Below, one piece after another: positions 6,835-12,459 of a DNA stretch of 13,270 nt; the stretch's first letter is position 1, and each line of letters begins with the position of its first letter. This stretch comes from an uncultured Bacillota bacterium. Lineage in GTDB: Bacteria > Bacillota > Clostridia > Christensenellales > UBA1242. The notes beneath the pieces are model-generated. The model searched no databases. It was not told the origin of the DNA and saw nothing but the letters and a program-made list of their open reading frames with translations. Position numbers and translations under genes: made by a program. The stretch spans positions 1 through 13,270 of the forward strand of contig CAMEKL010000005.1 of NCBI GenBank assembly GCA_945921365.1. Reading direction: 5' to 3'.

Positions 6835-6863
6835 AAAAGAGCAAACATTGTTTTGCTTTTTTT
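6835..6863 (+). terminator. Rho-independent terminator after the 68-residue gene
   Basis: AAAAGAGCAAA (6835-6845) pairs with TTTGCTTTTTT (6852-6862) with one G-T wobble, around a loop of six bases, and ends in a T run. Confidence 0.75.
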
Positions 6864-6969
6864 AATTTTAGTTGACTATTATTGACTTAATTTTTGAATA
6901 TATTAATTTAAATTTAATTACTTACATATTAGCTATTCATACAAAAGTGTTTTAATGAAAAAATAAAAC

Positions 6970-6986
6970 GCATTTTAAAAATTTTT
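6970..6986. repeat. 17-bp direct repeat, copy 2 (upstream of rplS promoter)
   Basis: Exact second copy of GCATTTTAAAAATTTTT (first at 6463-6479). A partial third copy, GCATTTTAAAA, occurs at 6998-7008 inside the rplS promoter. Both copies are low-complexity, so chance or slippage cannot be excluded. Confidence 0.5.
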
Positions 6987-6995
6987 GTAAAACAC

Positions 6996-7024
6996 TTGCA
7001 TTTTAAAATAATATATGATATATT
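6996..7024 (+). promoter_or_regulatory. Promoter of rplS
   Basis: TTGCAT (6996-7001), a 17-base spacer, and TATATT (7019-7024) give a good sigma-A promoter. The expected transcription start near 7031 lies at the base of the leader hairpin, so the hairpin forms at the very 5' end of the message. Confidence 0.75.
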
Positions 7025-7027
7025 ATC

Positions 7028-7057
7028 AAAGACTTCGGGTGCTCCGCTGTCTTTTTT
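7028..7057 (+). ncRNA. Candidate L19 ribosomal-protein leader hairpin
   Basis: AAAGAC (7028-7033) pairs with GTCTTT (7049-7054); after a 2x2 internal loop, CGG (7036-7038) pairs with CCG (7044-7046) around the loop GTGCT. The stem runs into a T tract, so it also looks like a small terminator. Bacillota rplS genes often carry a short structured leader (L19_leader) thought to bind L19 and repress its own synthesis. The position, size and GGGTGCTCC core fit my recollection of that family, but I cannot run the covariance model. Confidence 0.55.
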
Positions 7058-7094
7058 ACGGATATGAACACTTAGTTTTATAGGAGGAAAAGTC

Positions 7095-7436
7095 ATGAAT
7101 ATTGTTGATGTAATTGAAAGTGAAGGCTTAAAGAAAGAAGTTCCTGAATTTAACATTGGAGACACAGTTAAAGTTTTTGTTAAAATCAAGGAAGGCGATA
7201 AAGAAAGACTTCAAGCTTACGAAGGCGTTGTTATCGCAAGAAAGAACGGAAGCATTAGAGAAACTTTCACTGTTAGAAGAATTTCATATGGCGTTGGCGT
7301 TGAAAGAACATTCCCAGTTCACAGCCCACTTGTAGACCATGTTGAAGTTGTTCGCAGGGCAAAAGCAAAGAGAGCAAAACTCTACTATGTTCGCGAACTC
7401 ACAGGCAAAGCTGCAAAAATTAAACAAGCAGATTAA
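7095..7436 (+). CDS. rplS: 50S ribosomal protein L19
   Basis: L19 sits at the 30S-50S interface of the large subunit. The 113-residue product has the full family pattern: [20 protein letters not shown] (about 15-34), then [29 protein letters not shown] and [28 protein letters not shown] at 7081-7087 gives a strong ribosome binding site with seven bases of spacing. The gene is transcribed alone from its own promoter with a hairpin leader, and is closed by a terminator five bases past the stop. In many Bacillota it directly follows trmD; here rbgA, yraN and a small gene lie between. Confidence 0.98.
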   Translation: MNIVDVIESEGLKKEVPEFNIGDTVKVFVKIKEGDKERLQAYEGVVIARKNGSIRETFTVRRISYGVGVERTFPVHSPLVDHVEVVRRAKAKRAKLYYVRELTGKAAKIKQAD

Positions 7437-7440
7437 GACA

Positions 7441-7464
7441 AAACACCTATTAAGGTGTTTTTTT
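7441..7464 (+). terminator. Rho-independent terminator of rplS
   Basis: AAACACCT (7441-7448) pairs perfectly with AGGTGTTT (7453-7460) around the loop ATTA and is followed by a T run to 7464. Confidence 0.9.
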
Positions 7465-7469
7465 GTTGC

Positions 7470-7498
7470 TTGACAATGGAAAAATTGTTTTATATAAT
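7470..7498 (+). promoter_or_regulatory. Perfect-consensus sigma-A promoter
   Basis: TTGACA (7470-7475), exactly 17 bases, then TATAAT (7493-7498): 12 of 12 consensus positions. It begins six bases after the rplS terminator and predicts a start near 7505, giving a 15-base leader for the following gene. Confidence 0.92.
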
Positions 7499-7519
7499 AT
7501 AAATGAAAGAGAGGTTAAT

Positions 7520-8617
7520 ATGGAATTTGACATAGAAAAAGAGCTTGAAGAATTGGAAGAATTATTAAAAGGAAATAATTTTAAAAGCAAAGTGTATTTA
7601 AGTTTTGATTGTTTGGATAAATTTTTCAAAAGCCAAGATTTCATTGAAATTGTTGCAAGTGCAAACTTTAATCATAACAGTTTTAGTGAAACAAGAAACT
7701 TTATTTCAAATATCCTATACATTGCAACTTCATATGTTGAAACTTTTGGCACAATTGCAACCGCCTCTTATGATGAAATGAAAAAACTAATTAAAAATAT
7801 TGTTCTTCATGCAAATGAAAATTCAAATAAACTTGCAAACCTTGATATAGAATCCGTTATTACAGGAATGATTGAAAATAAATTGTTTAAAGATTTAAAT
7901 ATTTCAAAAAAAAATGCAACCAAAGAACAGATTGAAATGGTTAAATGTCAAGCTGTTGACTTAGTTAATTATTCTGCAAATAAATATCATGCTTTTAACA
8001 GCAAAGATTTAGATTCAATTTTAGCAAATGGAATTGACCCAAATTCAAAAGATAAACAAGTTGAAAAAGATAAAAGAGAAATAGATAAAATATTTTCTTC
8101 ACATGGCAAAATAAATGTTTTTCCTTTTTTAGAAGGGGACACGGGGAAGGTTAGTTATTCTAGAGAATCAAAACTTTCATATGAATATTCTTATGCCTCA
8201 CCAGAATGGTTTAAGCTGTTTTGTGGTGATAACTATTTTGGGAGAAGATCTTATCAAGATGCAAAAACTTATGTAAAAAACCTTTGCAATAGTGCTTCTT
8301 TAAATGAAAAAGAACAAGAAACAGTTATTAGTTTTTTTGATAAATATTGGAATATGTATACAAACACAAAACACATGCTTGCAATTGTTCCAAATGAAGG
8401 TTATAAATCCTTCAATGATGAAGCAGTAAATGAGATTAAAAATTATGATATTGATGAAGCAATAAGAATTATTGTTAGAGATAAAGGCGCTGCTATTGAT
8501 GAAAAAAGTGATACTGCCATTCCTGTTCAAGATGGAAGCATTATTGAACTTCCAGATGTACAAAAAACAATGGAAAAAGTTGTTGCTTTTCAAAACAAAA
8601 AACAATTGGAAAATTAA
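7520..8617 (+). CDS. Uncharacterised 365-residue protein with a possible ADP-ribosyltransferase-like core
   Basis: The start at 7520 follows GAGAGG (7509-7514) and lies just after the predicted transcription start; an earlier in-frame ATG at 7463 is inside the rplS terminator. The product is soluble, without signal peptide or membrane segment. Residues 1-150 are helical and charged, starting with an acidic EKELEELEELL stretch. The middle carries YHAFNSKDLDSILANGIDPN (156-175), then HGK at 195-197 and LSYEYSYASPEWFKLF (219-234). An early His in a short strand, an I..GI turn and a later Y-x-Y-A-S segment recall the layout of ADP-ribosyltransferase or KptA-like folds, and I recall similar unnamed proteins in Clostridia. 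That link is weak. The C-terminus (about 290-365) is another helical, mixed-charge region. It is monocistronic and should be strongly expressed. Confidence 0.7.
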   Translation: MEFDIEKELEELEELLKGNNFKSKVYLSFDCLDKFFKSQDFIEIVASANFNHNSFSETRNFISNILYIATSYVETFGTIATASYDEMKKLIKNIVLHANENSNKLANLDIESVITGMIENKLFKDLNISKKNATKEQIEMVKCQAVDLVNYSANKYHAFNSKDLDSILANGIDPNSKDKQVEKDKREIDKIFSSHGKINVFPFLEGDTGKVSYSRESKLSYEYSYASPEWFKLFCGDNYFGRRSYQDAKTYVKNLCNSASLNEKEQETVISFFDKYWNMYTNTKHMLAIVPNEGYKSFNDEAVNEIKNYDIDEAIRIIVRDKGAAIDEKSDTAIPVQDGSIIELPDVQKTMEKVVAFQNKKQLEN

Positions 8618-8624
8618 ATTTTAT

Positions 8625-8660
8625 AACAAAAAAACCTCACGATGTGAGGCTTTTTTTGTT
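8625..8660. terminator. Bidirectional terminator between convergent genes
   Basis: CCTCAC (8635-8640) pairs with GTGAGG (8644-8649), extended by AACAAAAAAA (8625-8634) against TTTTTTTGTT (8651-8660) with one bulged C. T runs occur on both strands, so it can end transcripts of the 7520 gene (+) and of the 10704 gene (-), whose last codons overlap it. Confidence 0.85.
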
Positions 8661-10704
8661 AGTCTAACTTTCTTTCAAGTTTTGCGCGTTTTTTAAGATA
8701 TGCCTTTTTGGAAATTTTGTTTTCACTAAACTCTTTATCTAATTTTTCAATTTGCTCTTCTGTGCTTAAAACTTCCGTTTGCTGAGTTTCTATTGTTTGT
8801 TCTTTTTCAGCTTGTGCTTGTTCAACTTTTGCTTTTGATTGAGAATTGTTTGTTGAAGAATTCCTTCTATATGAAACTTTGCCAGTTTTGTTTCTTGCAC
8901 GCTTTTTAAATATTTTGGAATTTTTGATCTTTAAGCCATAGAAAATCACAAGACCAGCAATTGTGCAAATTGCAAGAAGGGCAGATGGAATAACAAACCA
9001 AAGTGTTGAAGTGTTAATCCCTGTGTTTGTTGATTCTTCGCTTGAAGAATTGTTTTCGTTTGTGTTTGTTGATCCTTCAGTTGTTTTCTCAAACTTATAT
9101 GTTGAGATTATATTATTGTCTTTTGCATTTTTAACATTTTCAAGAGAAACATATCCTGTTTTTAAATATTCTTCGCTTTCATTAAGCTGAATTGTGTTTG
9201 CATAGATATTGTCAAACGCTTTTTCTTTTGAACGTGTAACAGCGAGAACATTGTCAACATACGCAATTCCTTCTTTTGCATTTGATTCATCACCAAAAAC
9301 AATTTCAAAAGTTAAGTTCTTTTCTTCTGCTGTTTCAACAATAAGGCTATATCTTACCCACTTTGTTAAATTTATTTGATGTTCGTTTTCTTGATAGGAA
9401 TAAACATTTTCTCTTTTATAAATTATTTCATTTCCGTTCTTAACATAGAAGGATAGTGAATTGTTTTCTTCTGATATATTTTCAAATATTGCTGGGGTGC
9501 AGAACTCAAAAGTGATTTCATAGATATTATCTTTTGACAAAGTGAATCCTGTGCTTAATTTTTGATTTGTTCTAGATTTATTAACGAGCATTAAAACGTT
9601 GTTGTATTTATTTGTTATATCTCCAGTTGTTTGATAAGTTGTTAGACCTGGATTTTTAACTACCAAACTTGTTGAATAAAGATTTTTGTTAAACATTGTT
9701 TCGTTTGTGTTAACAATTCCAAAGTCAACTTCTGTGTTGTTAGTTGTTGTAGAGTGTGTCCAATTTTCTGGTGCGAAAAGTTTTTCGCCGTTATAGTCTG
9801 TGTATTTTTGGCTTGAAGTAAAGTTAAATGCTCCGTTTGCAATTTTTGCTGTTGAATCTTTCTGTATGTTTGAAAAACTTGCAATTTTAACTTTTGAATC
9901 TTTTTTCAATGTTTCATATTGAGAAGAGGAGATTGCAATGAGTTTAATGTTATCAATTGCAGCAATTCCAACTTCTGCTGTTGTTGATGAAGTTCCATCT
10001 GAGTTTTCTGTTCTTGTTCCCATTGAAATTTGAAGTTTTGCATTTGTGTCGTAAAGTTCATTACCTTCAATGATGAATGCATAAGTTTGATAAATTGTTG
10101 CAGATTCAACATCTCCGTCTCTGCCTTGTGTTAAATATATATTAGAAATGTTATATCTTAGAGGGTTTTGTTCTTTTCCTTCAATAAGGTTAATGTAAAC
10201 ACCCTTTTTATTTGACGCACTTTGAACTTTAACATCAATAGAAAGAAGGAAAATTGCTCTTGAAGGGATTAAGATATTTTCTTTTGTTTCAATGGCAGAA
10301 ACTCCGCTTTTAAGATTTAAAAGAAGCATAGAATAATCGCCACTAGCAGATTTTATCTCATTATATTTAACACCACTTTTGTTTTCATCTTCACCAGAGC
10401 CAGTTGTTATTTCATCTTCTCTTGTCATAAGTGCTGTTGTTGTTTGGTTGCCAGTTGTAAGTTCACCAGCTGTTTGCCAACCATTTTCTCTTGCTTCAAC
10501 TGTTTCGCCTTCAAAGTTTGCATTAAATGGAAGGGTGCTAGTGATATCTTGCTCTCCACCACTCATTCTATTAACGAATGTTGAAAGTGAATAATTTTCA
10601 CTTGAATCTGCATATGAATTTATTTTTGGCAAAAAACAAAAAGATAAGCAGAGAAGAAGAGCTAAAATTACTGATAGTTTTAACGTTGTTTTAATAGTTT
10701 TCAT
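8659..10704 (-). CDS. Secreted type I membrane protein with duplicated extracellular module and SHOCT-like cytoplasmic tail
   Basis: The chosen start is the ATG at 10704 (681 residues); the ATG at 10710 directly abuts the AAAAGGA site, whereas 10704 has six bases of spacing. A signal peptide is clear: MKTIKTTLK, a hydrophobic core to about residue 25, and a likely cut after NSYA. The ectodomain holds two similar beta-rich modules (about 45-270 and 285-510), each with a YSMLLL- or YNNVLMLV-type strand, a long middle, and an ending with aspartate-asparagine (AAIDNIKLI, AYVDNVLAV), like carbohydrate-binding jelly rolls. A Ser/Thr/Asn/Glu-rich linker leads to one membrane helix (about 565-590). 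The 91-residue tail is basic, then Gln/Glu-rich, and ends with a SHOCT-like motif (EEQIEKLDKEFSENKISKKAYLKKRAKLE). A surface or glycan-binding role is inferred; no enzyme motif is seen. Confidence 0.8.
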   Translation of the reverse strand: MKTIKTTLKLSVILALLLCLSFCFLPKINSYADSSENYSLSTFVNRMSGGEQDITSTLPFNANFEGETVEARENGWQTAGELTTGNQTTTALMTREDEITTGSGEDENKSGVKYNEIKSASGDYSMLLLNLKSGVSAIETKENILIPSRAIFLLSIDVKVQSASNKKGVYINLIEGKEQNPLRYNISNIYLTQGRDGDVESATIYQTYAFIIEGNELYDTNAKLQISMGTRTENSDGTSSTTAEVGIAAIDNIKLIAISSSQYETLKKDSKVKIASFSNIQKDSTAKIANGAFNFTSSQKYTDYNGEKLFAPENWTHSTTTNNTEVDFGIVNTNETMFNKNLYSTSLVVKNPGLTTYQTTGDITNKYNNVLMLVNKSRTNQKLSTGFTLSKDNIYEITFEFCTPAIFENISEENNSLSFYVKNGNEIIYKRENVYSYQENEHQINLTKWVRYSLIVETAEEKNLTFEIVFGDESNAKEGIAYVDNVLAVTRSKEKAFDNIYANTIQLNESEEYLKTGYVSLENVKNAKDNNIISTYKFEKTTEGSTNTNENNSSSEESTNTGINTSTLWFVIPSALLAICTIAGLVIFYGLKIKNSKIFKKRARNKTGKVSYRRNSSTNNSQSKAKVEQAQAEKEQTIETQQTEVLSTEEQIEKLDKEFSENKISKKAYLKKRAKLERKLD

Positions 10705-10732
10705 AGTCATTCCTTTTAATAAATACTTAGAG

Positions 10733-10760
10733 ATTATATATAAATAACTTTATTTTTCAA
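10733..10760 (-). promoter_or_regulatory. Promoter of the type I membrane protein gene
   Basis: On the minus strand, TTGAAA (10760-10755), a 16-base spacer and a perfect TATAAT (10738-10733) precede the gene by about 28 bases. Confidence 0.72.
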
Positions 10761-10802
10761 ACTATTTTAAATAAATTTTAAAAAAACAGTCAAAATATTT
10801 TT

Positions 10803-11168
10803 ATGATAAAGAAACTTAAAAACAAAATTAAACTGATTGTCTCTGGTGCAGTAATCGGCATTATAAATGGTTTTTTTGGTGGTGGCGGTGGAATGGTTTG
10901 CGTTCCAATTTTAGAAAACGTTCTTAAATTAAAAAACAAAGAAGCTCACGCAACAGCGCTTTCTGTTATGTTTCCTCTTTGTCTTGCAAGCGGAATAACA
11001 TATATTTTTAACGTTGATATAGAGTGGAATAATTTCGCTTTTGTTTGTGCTGGATTTATCATTGGAGGAATCGCCGGGGCATTCCTTCTTAAGAAGCTAA
11101 ATAATGTTGTGATTAGAGCAATATTTGTTCTTATTGTTTTTGCAAGTGGAATTAAAATGGTGATATAA
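10803..11168 (+). CDS. Half-size TauE/SafE (TSUP) transporter subunit, first of a pair
   Basis: A 121-residue membrane protein with about four hydrophobic segments. The first carries GIINGFFGGGGGMVCVPIL (19-37), the glycine-rich signature at the start of each repeat in the TauE/SafE (TSUP, formerly DUF81) family, which exports sulfite, sulfoacetate and related organic sulfur anions. A second signature-like segment is GFIIGGIAGAFLLKKL. Full-length family members are about 240-270 residues with two such repeats; this gene encodes only one, and the next gene encodes the other. No Shine-Dalgarno site is seen before the ATG, and no clear promoter was found on this strand. It is divergent from the type I membrane protein gene. 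The substrate cannot be told from sequence. Confidence 0.82.
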   Translation: MIKKLKNKIKLIVSGAVIGIINGFFGGGGGMVCVPILENVLKLKNKEAHATALSVMFPLCLASGITYIFNVDIEWNNFAFVCAGFIIGGIAGAFLLKKLNNVVIRAIFVLIVFASGIKMVI

Positions 11169-11542
11169 TGGAAATTGTTTGGCTGATTTTATCTGGAATT
11201 GCTGGTGGAATTATTGGTGGAATGGGAATGGGTGGTGGAACTCTCCTAATTCCTCTTTTAACAATTTTTTTAAATTTTCCTCAAAAAGTTGCGCAAGGCA
11301 CTAATTTAATTGCTTTTTTGCCGATGGCAATAATTGCTCTTATAATCCACTTTAAAAACAAACTTGTTAAGTTTCGTGGGTTAATTTGGGTTATTATTCC
11401 TGGAGTGATATTTTCTGTTATTTTGTCTTTTCTTGCAAGCAGTTTAGACAACGAAATTCTTCAATTTTTGTTTGGACTTTTCCTTATTCTTATTGCAGTT
11501 TATGAAACAATTGAGCTTGTTTTTGAAATTATTGAGAAATAG
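11168..11542 (+). CDS. Half-size TauE/SafE (TSUP) transporter subunit, second of a pair
   Basis: A 124-residue membrane protein with about four hydrophobic segments. The N-terminus has GGIIGGMGMGGGTLLIPLL (13-31), the canonical TSUP glycine motif, followed by QKVAQGTNLIAFLP, also typical of the family. It starts within the stop of the preceding gene (TAATG at 11166-11170), so the two are translationally coupled and most likely form a heterodimer equal to one full-length transporter. Both proteins are intact and neither shows signs of decay, so this is a genuine split arrangement, known in some Bacillota, and not a recent frameshift. Confidence 0.85.
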   Translation: MEIVWLILSGIAGGIIGGMGMGGGTLLIPLLTIFLNFPQKVAQGTNLIAFLPMAIIALIIHFKNKLVKFRGLIWVIIPGVIFSVILSFLASSLDNEILQFLFGLFLILIAVYETIELVFEIIEK

Positions 11543-11552
11543 TGTAAATAAG

Positions 11553-11581
11553 TTGCAAATATCAGTGAAATTTGATATCCT
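11553..11581 (+). promoter_or_regulatory. Candidate promoter of the YugP-like gene
   Basis: TTGCAA (11553-11558), a 17-base spacer and TATCCT (11576-11581) with an upstream TG (11573-11574) form an extended -10 promoter. It lies only a few bases upstream of the AGGAGG site, so read-through from the TSUP pair is an alternative. Confidence 0.45.
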
Positions 11582-11599
11582 AAAAATAGGAGGAAAAAT

Positions 11600-12391
11600 A
11601 TGAACACATCATTTATTGGCTTGACAGCTGGATTAACAATTTCACTTGTTGTTATAATTGCCATTGCAATTGCAGTTGCCGCAGCCGAAGTTTTTGCATC
11701 AATTGCAAACACAATTGTTAGTTTCAGATATATAAGATATCACTTCAACAAAAACACAGCAAAGATGAATGGGGAAGAAACAGCAAACTATCTTCTTGAA
11801 ACTCTTGGCATGAAAGATTCTGTTAAAGTTGAGAAAGCAGGCTTTTTTAGATCAATCATTTTTGGAAACAGCTATTCAGCAAGAAAGAAAACAGTTTTCT
11901 TAAGAACGCACATCATGAGAAAGAATTCCCTTGTTGCAATTGCAACTGCAAGCAGGCTTGTTGCTCTTGCTGTTCAAGATAAGAATGGAGATGAAAAGTT
12001 CAGAAGAAAAACAAGAATGGAAAGATTCACATGGTTTGCGCCAGTTGGTTTTATTCCACTTGTTATTGTTGGCCTTGTTATTGATTTGATTTTAACAAAT
12101 ACAGTTGGCATTTCAACACTTGTCTTTTCAATTATTGGTTTCTTGTATTTTTTAATTGCAGTTATCATGTATGCTTTTACAATCCCTGTTGACAAAAAAG
12201 CAAATGCAGACGCACTTGTTCTTCTTGCTCAAACTGGAATTATCAGCGAAGCAGAGCAAACAAAAATTAAAAAACTTTTTGACAGCATGATTCTAGCTGA
12301 AATTTCGAACTACATTTTATCTACAATCTATCTTATCAAAATGTTCTTCAAAATTCTTATTTCAATTTTTAAAATCAAATCAAAAAAATAA
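11600..12391 (+). CDS. YugP-family membrane protein lacking the zinc-protease motif (candidate pseudoprotease)
   Basis: A 263-residue membrane protein with AGGAGG at 11588-11593. Its layout is that of YugP-type neutral zinc metallopeptidases: an N-terminal helix (about 12-29), a cytoplasmic region with GEETANYLLETLGMKDSVKVEK (58-79) matching the family's GxxxAxxILxxxGl.dV.Ve pattern, the YSARKKTVFL strand, a helix that should hold HEVGHAIQ, then two membrane helices (about 149-166 and 173-195), PVDKKANADAL (196-206) in place of the family's PVEFDAS segment, ETGIL-like QTGIIS, and a final helix (235-255). At the zinc site it reads SRLVALAVQ (118-126): both zinc histidines and the catalytic Glu are replaced, while V and AxQ around them are kept. 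The Glu of PVEFDAS is Asp198, and the following residues diverge. The protein is otherwise intact, so it is probably a non-catalytic member, perhaps scaffold or regulator. Family assignment is by eye. Confidence 0.72.
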   Translation: MNTSFIGLTAGLTISLVVIIAIAIAVAAAEVFASIANTIVSFRYIRYHFNKNTAKMNGEETANYLLETLGMKDSVKVEKAGFFRSIIFGNSYSARKKTVFLRTHIMRKNSLVAIATASRLVALAVQDKNGDEKFRRKTRMERFTWFAPVGFIPLVIVGLVIDLILTNTVGISTLVFSIIGFLYFLIAVIMYAFTIPVDKKANADALVLLAQTGIISEAEQTKIKKLFDSMILAEISNYILSTIYLIKMFFKILISIFKIKSKK

Positions 12392-12398
12392 AAAAATA

Positions 12399-12427
12399 TT
12401 TTCAAAAAATAAAAAAAGCGCTATAAT
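12399..12427 (+). promoter_or_regulatory. Promoter of clpC, embedded in terminator hairpin
   Basis: TTTTCA (12399-12404), a 17-base spacer and a perfect TATAAT (12422-12427). The -10 box lies across the end of the left arm and the loop of the overlapping hairpin. Predicted start is about 12434, so clpC mRNA omits the left arm. No CIRCE or CtsR-type operator is obvious. Confidence 0.65.
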
Positions 12428-12444
12428 ATTATTAGCGTTTTTTT
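12411..12444 (+). terminator. Terminator after the YugP-like gene
   Basis: AAAAAAA plus GCGCT (12411-12422) pairs with AGCGT plus TTTTTT (12434-12444), one G-T wobble, around an 11-base A/T loop that contains most of the clpC -10 box. The GC part is only four pairs, so termination may be partial. Confidence 0.55.
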
Positions 12445-12459
12445 GATGGAGGTGAATGT

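Noticed and set aside
7463..7519. Earlier start (ATG 7463) for the 365-residue protein
   Set aside because: It lies in the rplS terminator and upstream of the perfect promoter, so it would not be in the transcript.
8659..10710. Many + strand and alternative minus-strand open frames across the large gene (for example 8963-9190, 9660-9884, 9906-10112, 10379-10594)
   Set aside because: They are shadows of the 681-residue gene in other frames, without ribosome binding sites or recognisable protein patterns.
11166..11170. Frameshift splitting a full-length TauE/SafE gene
   Set aside because: Both halves have complete N-terminal family motifs and intact ends, and the TAATG overlap is a normal coupling junction.
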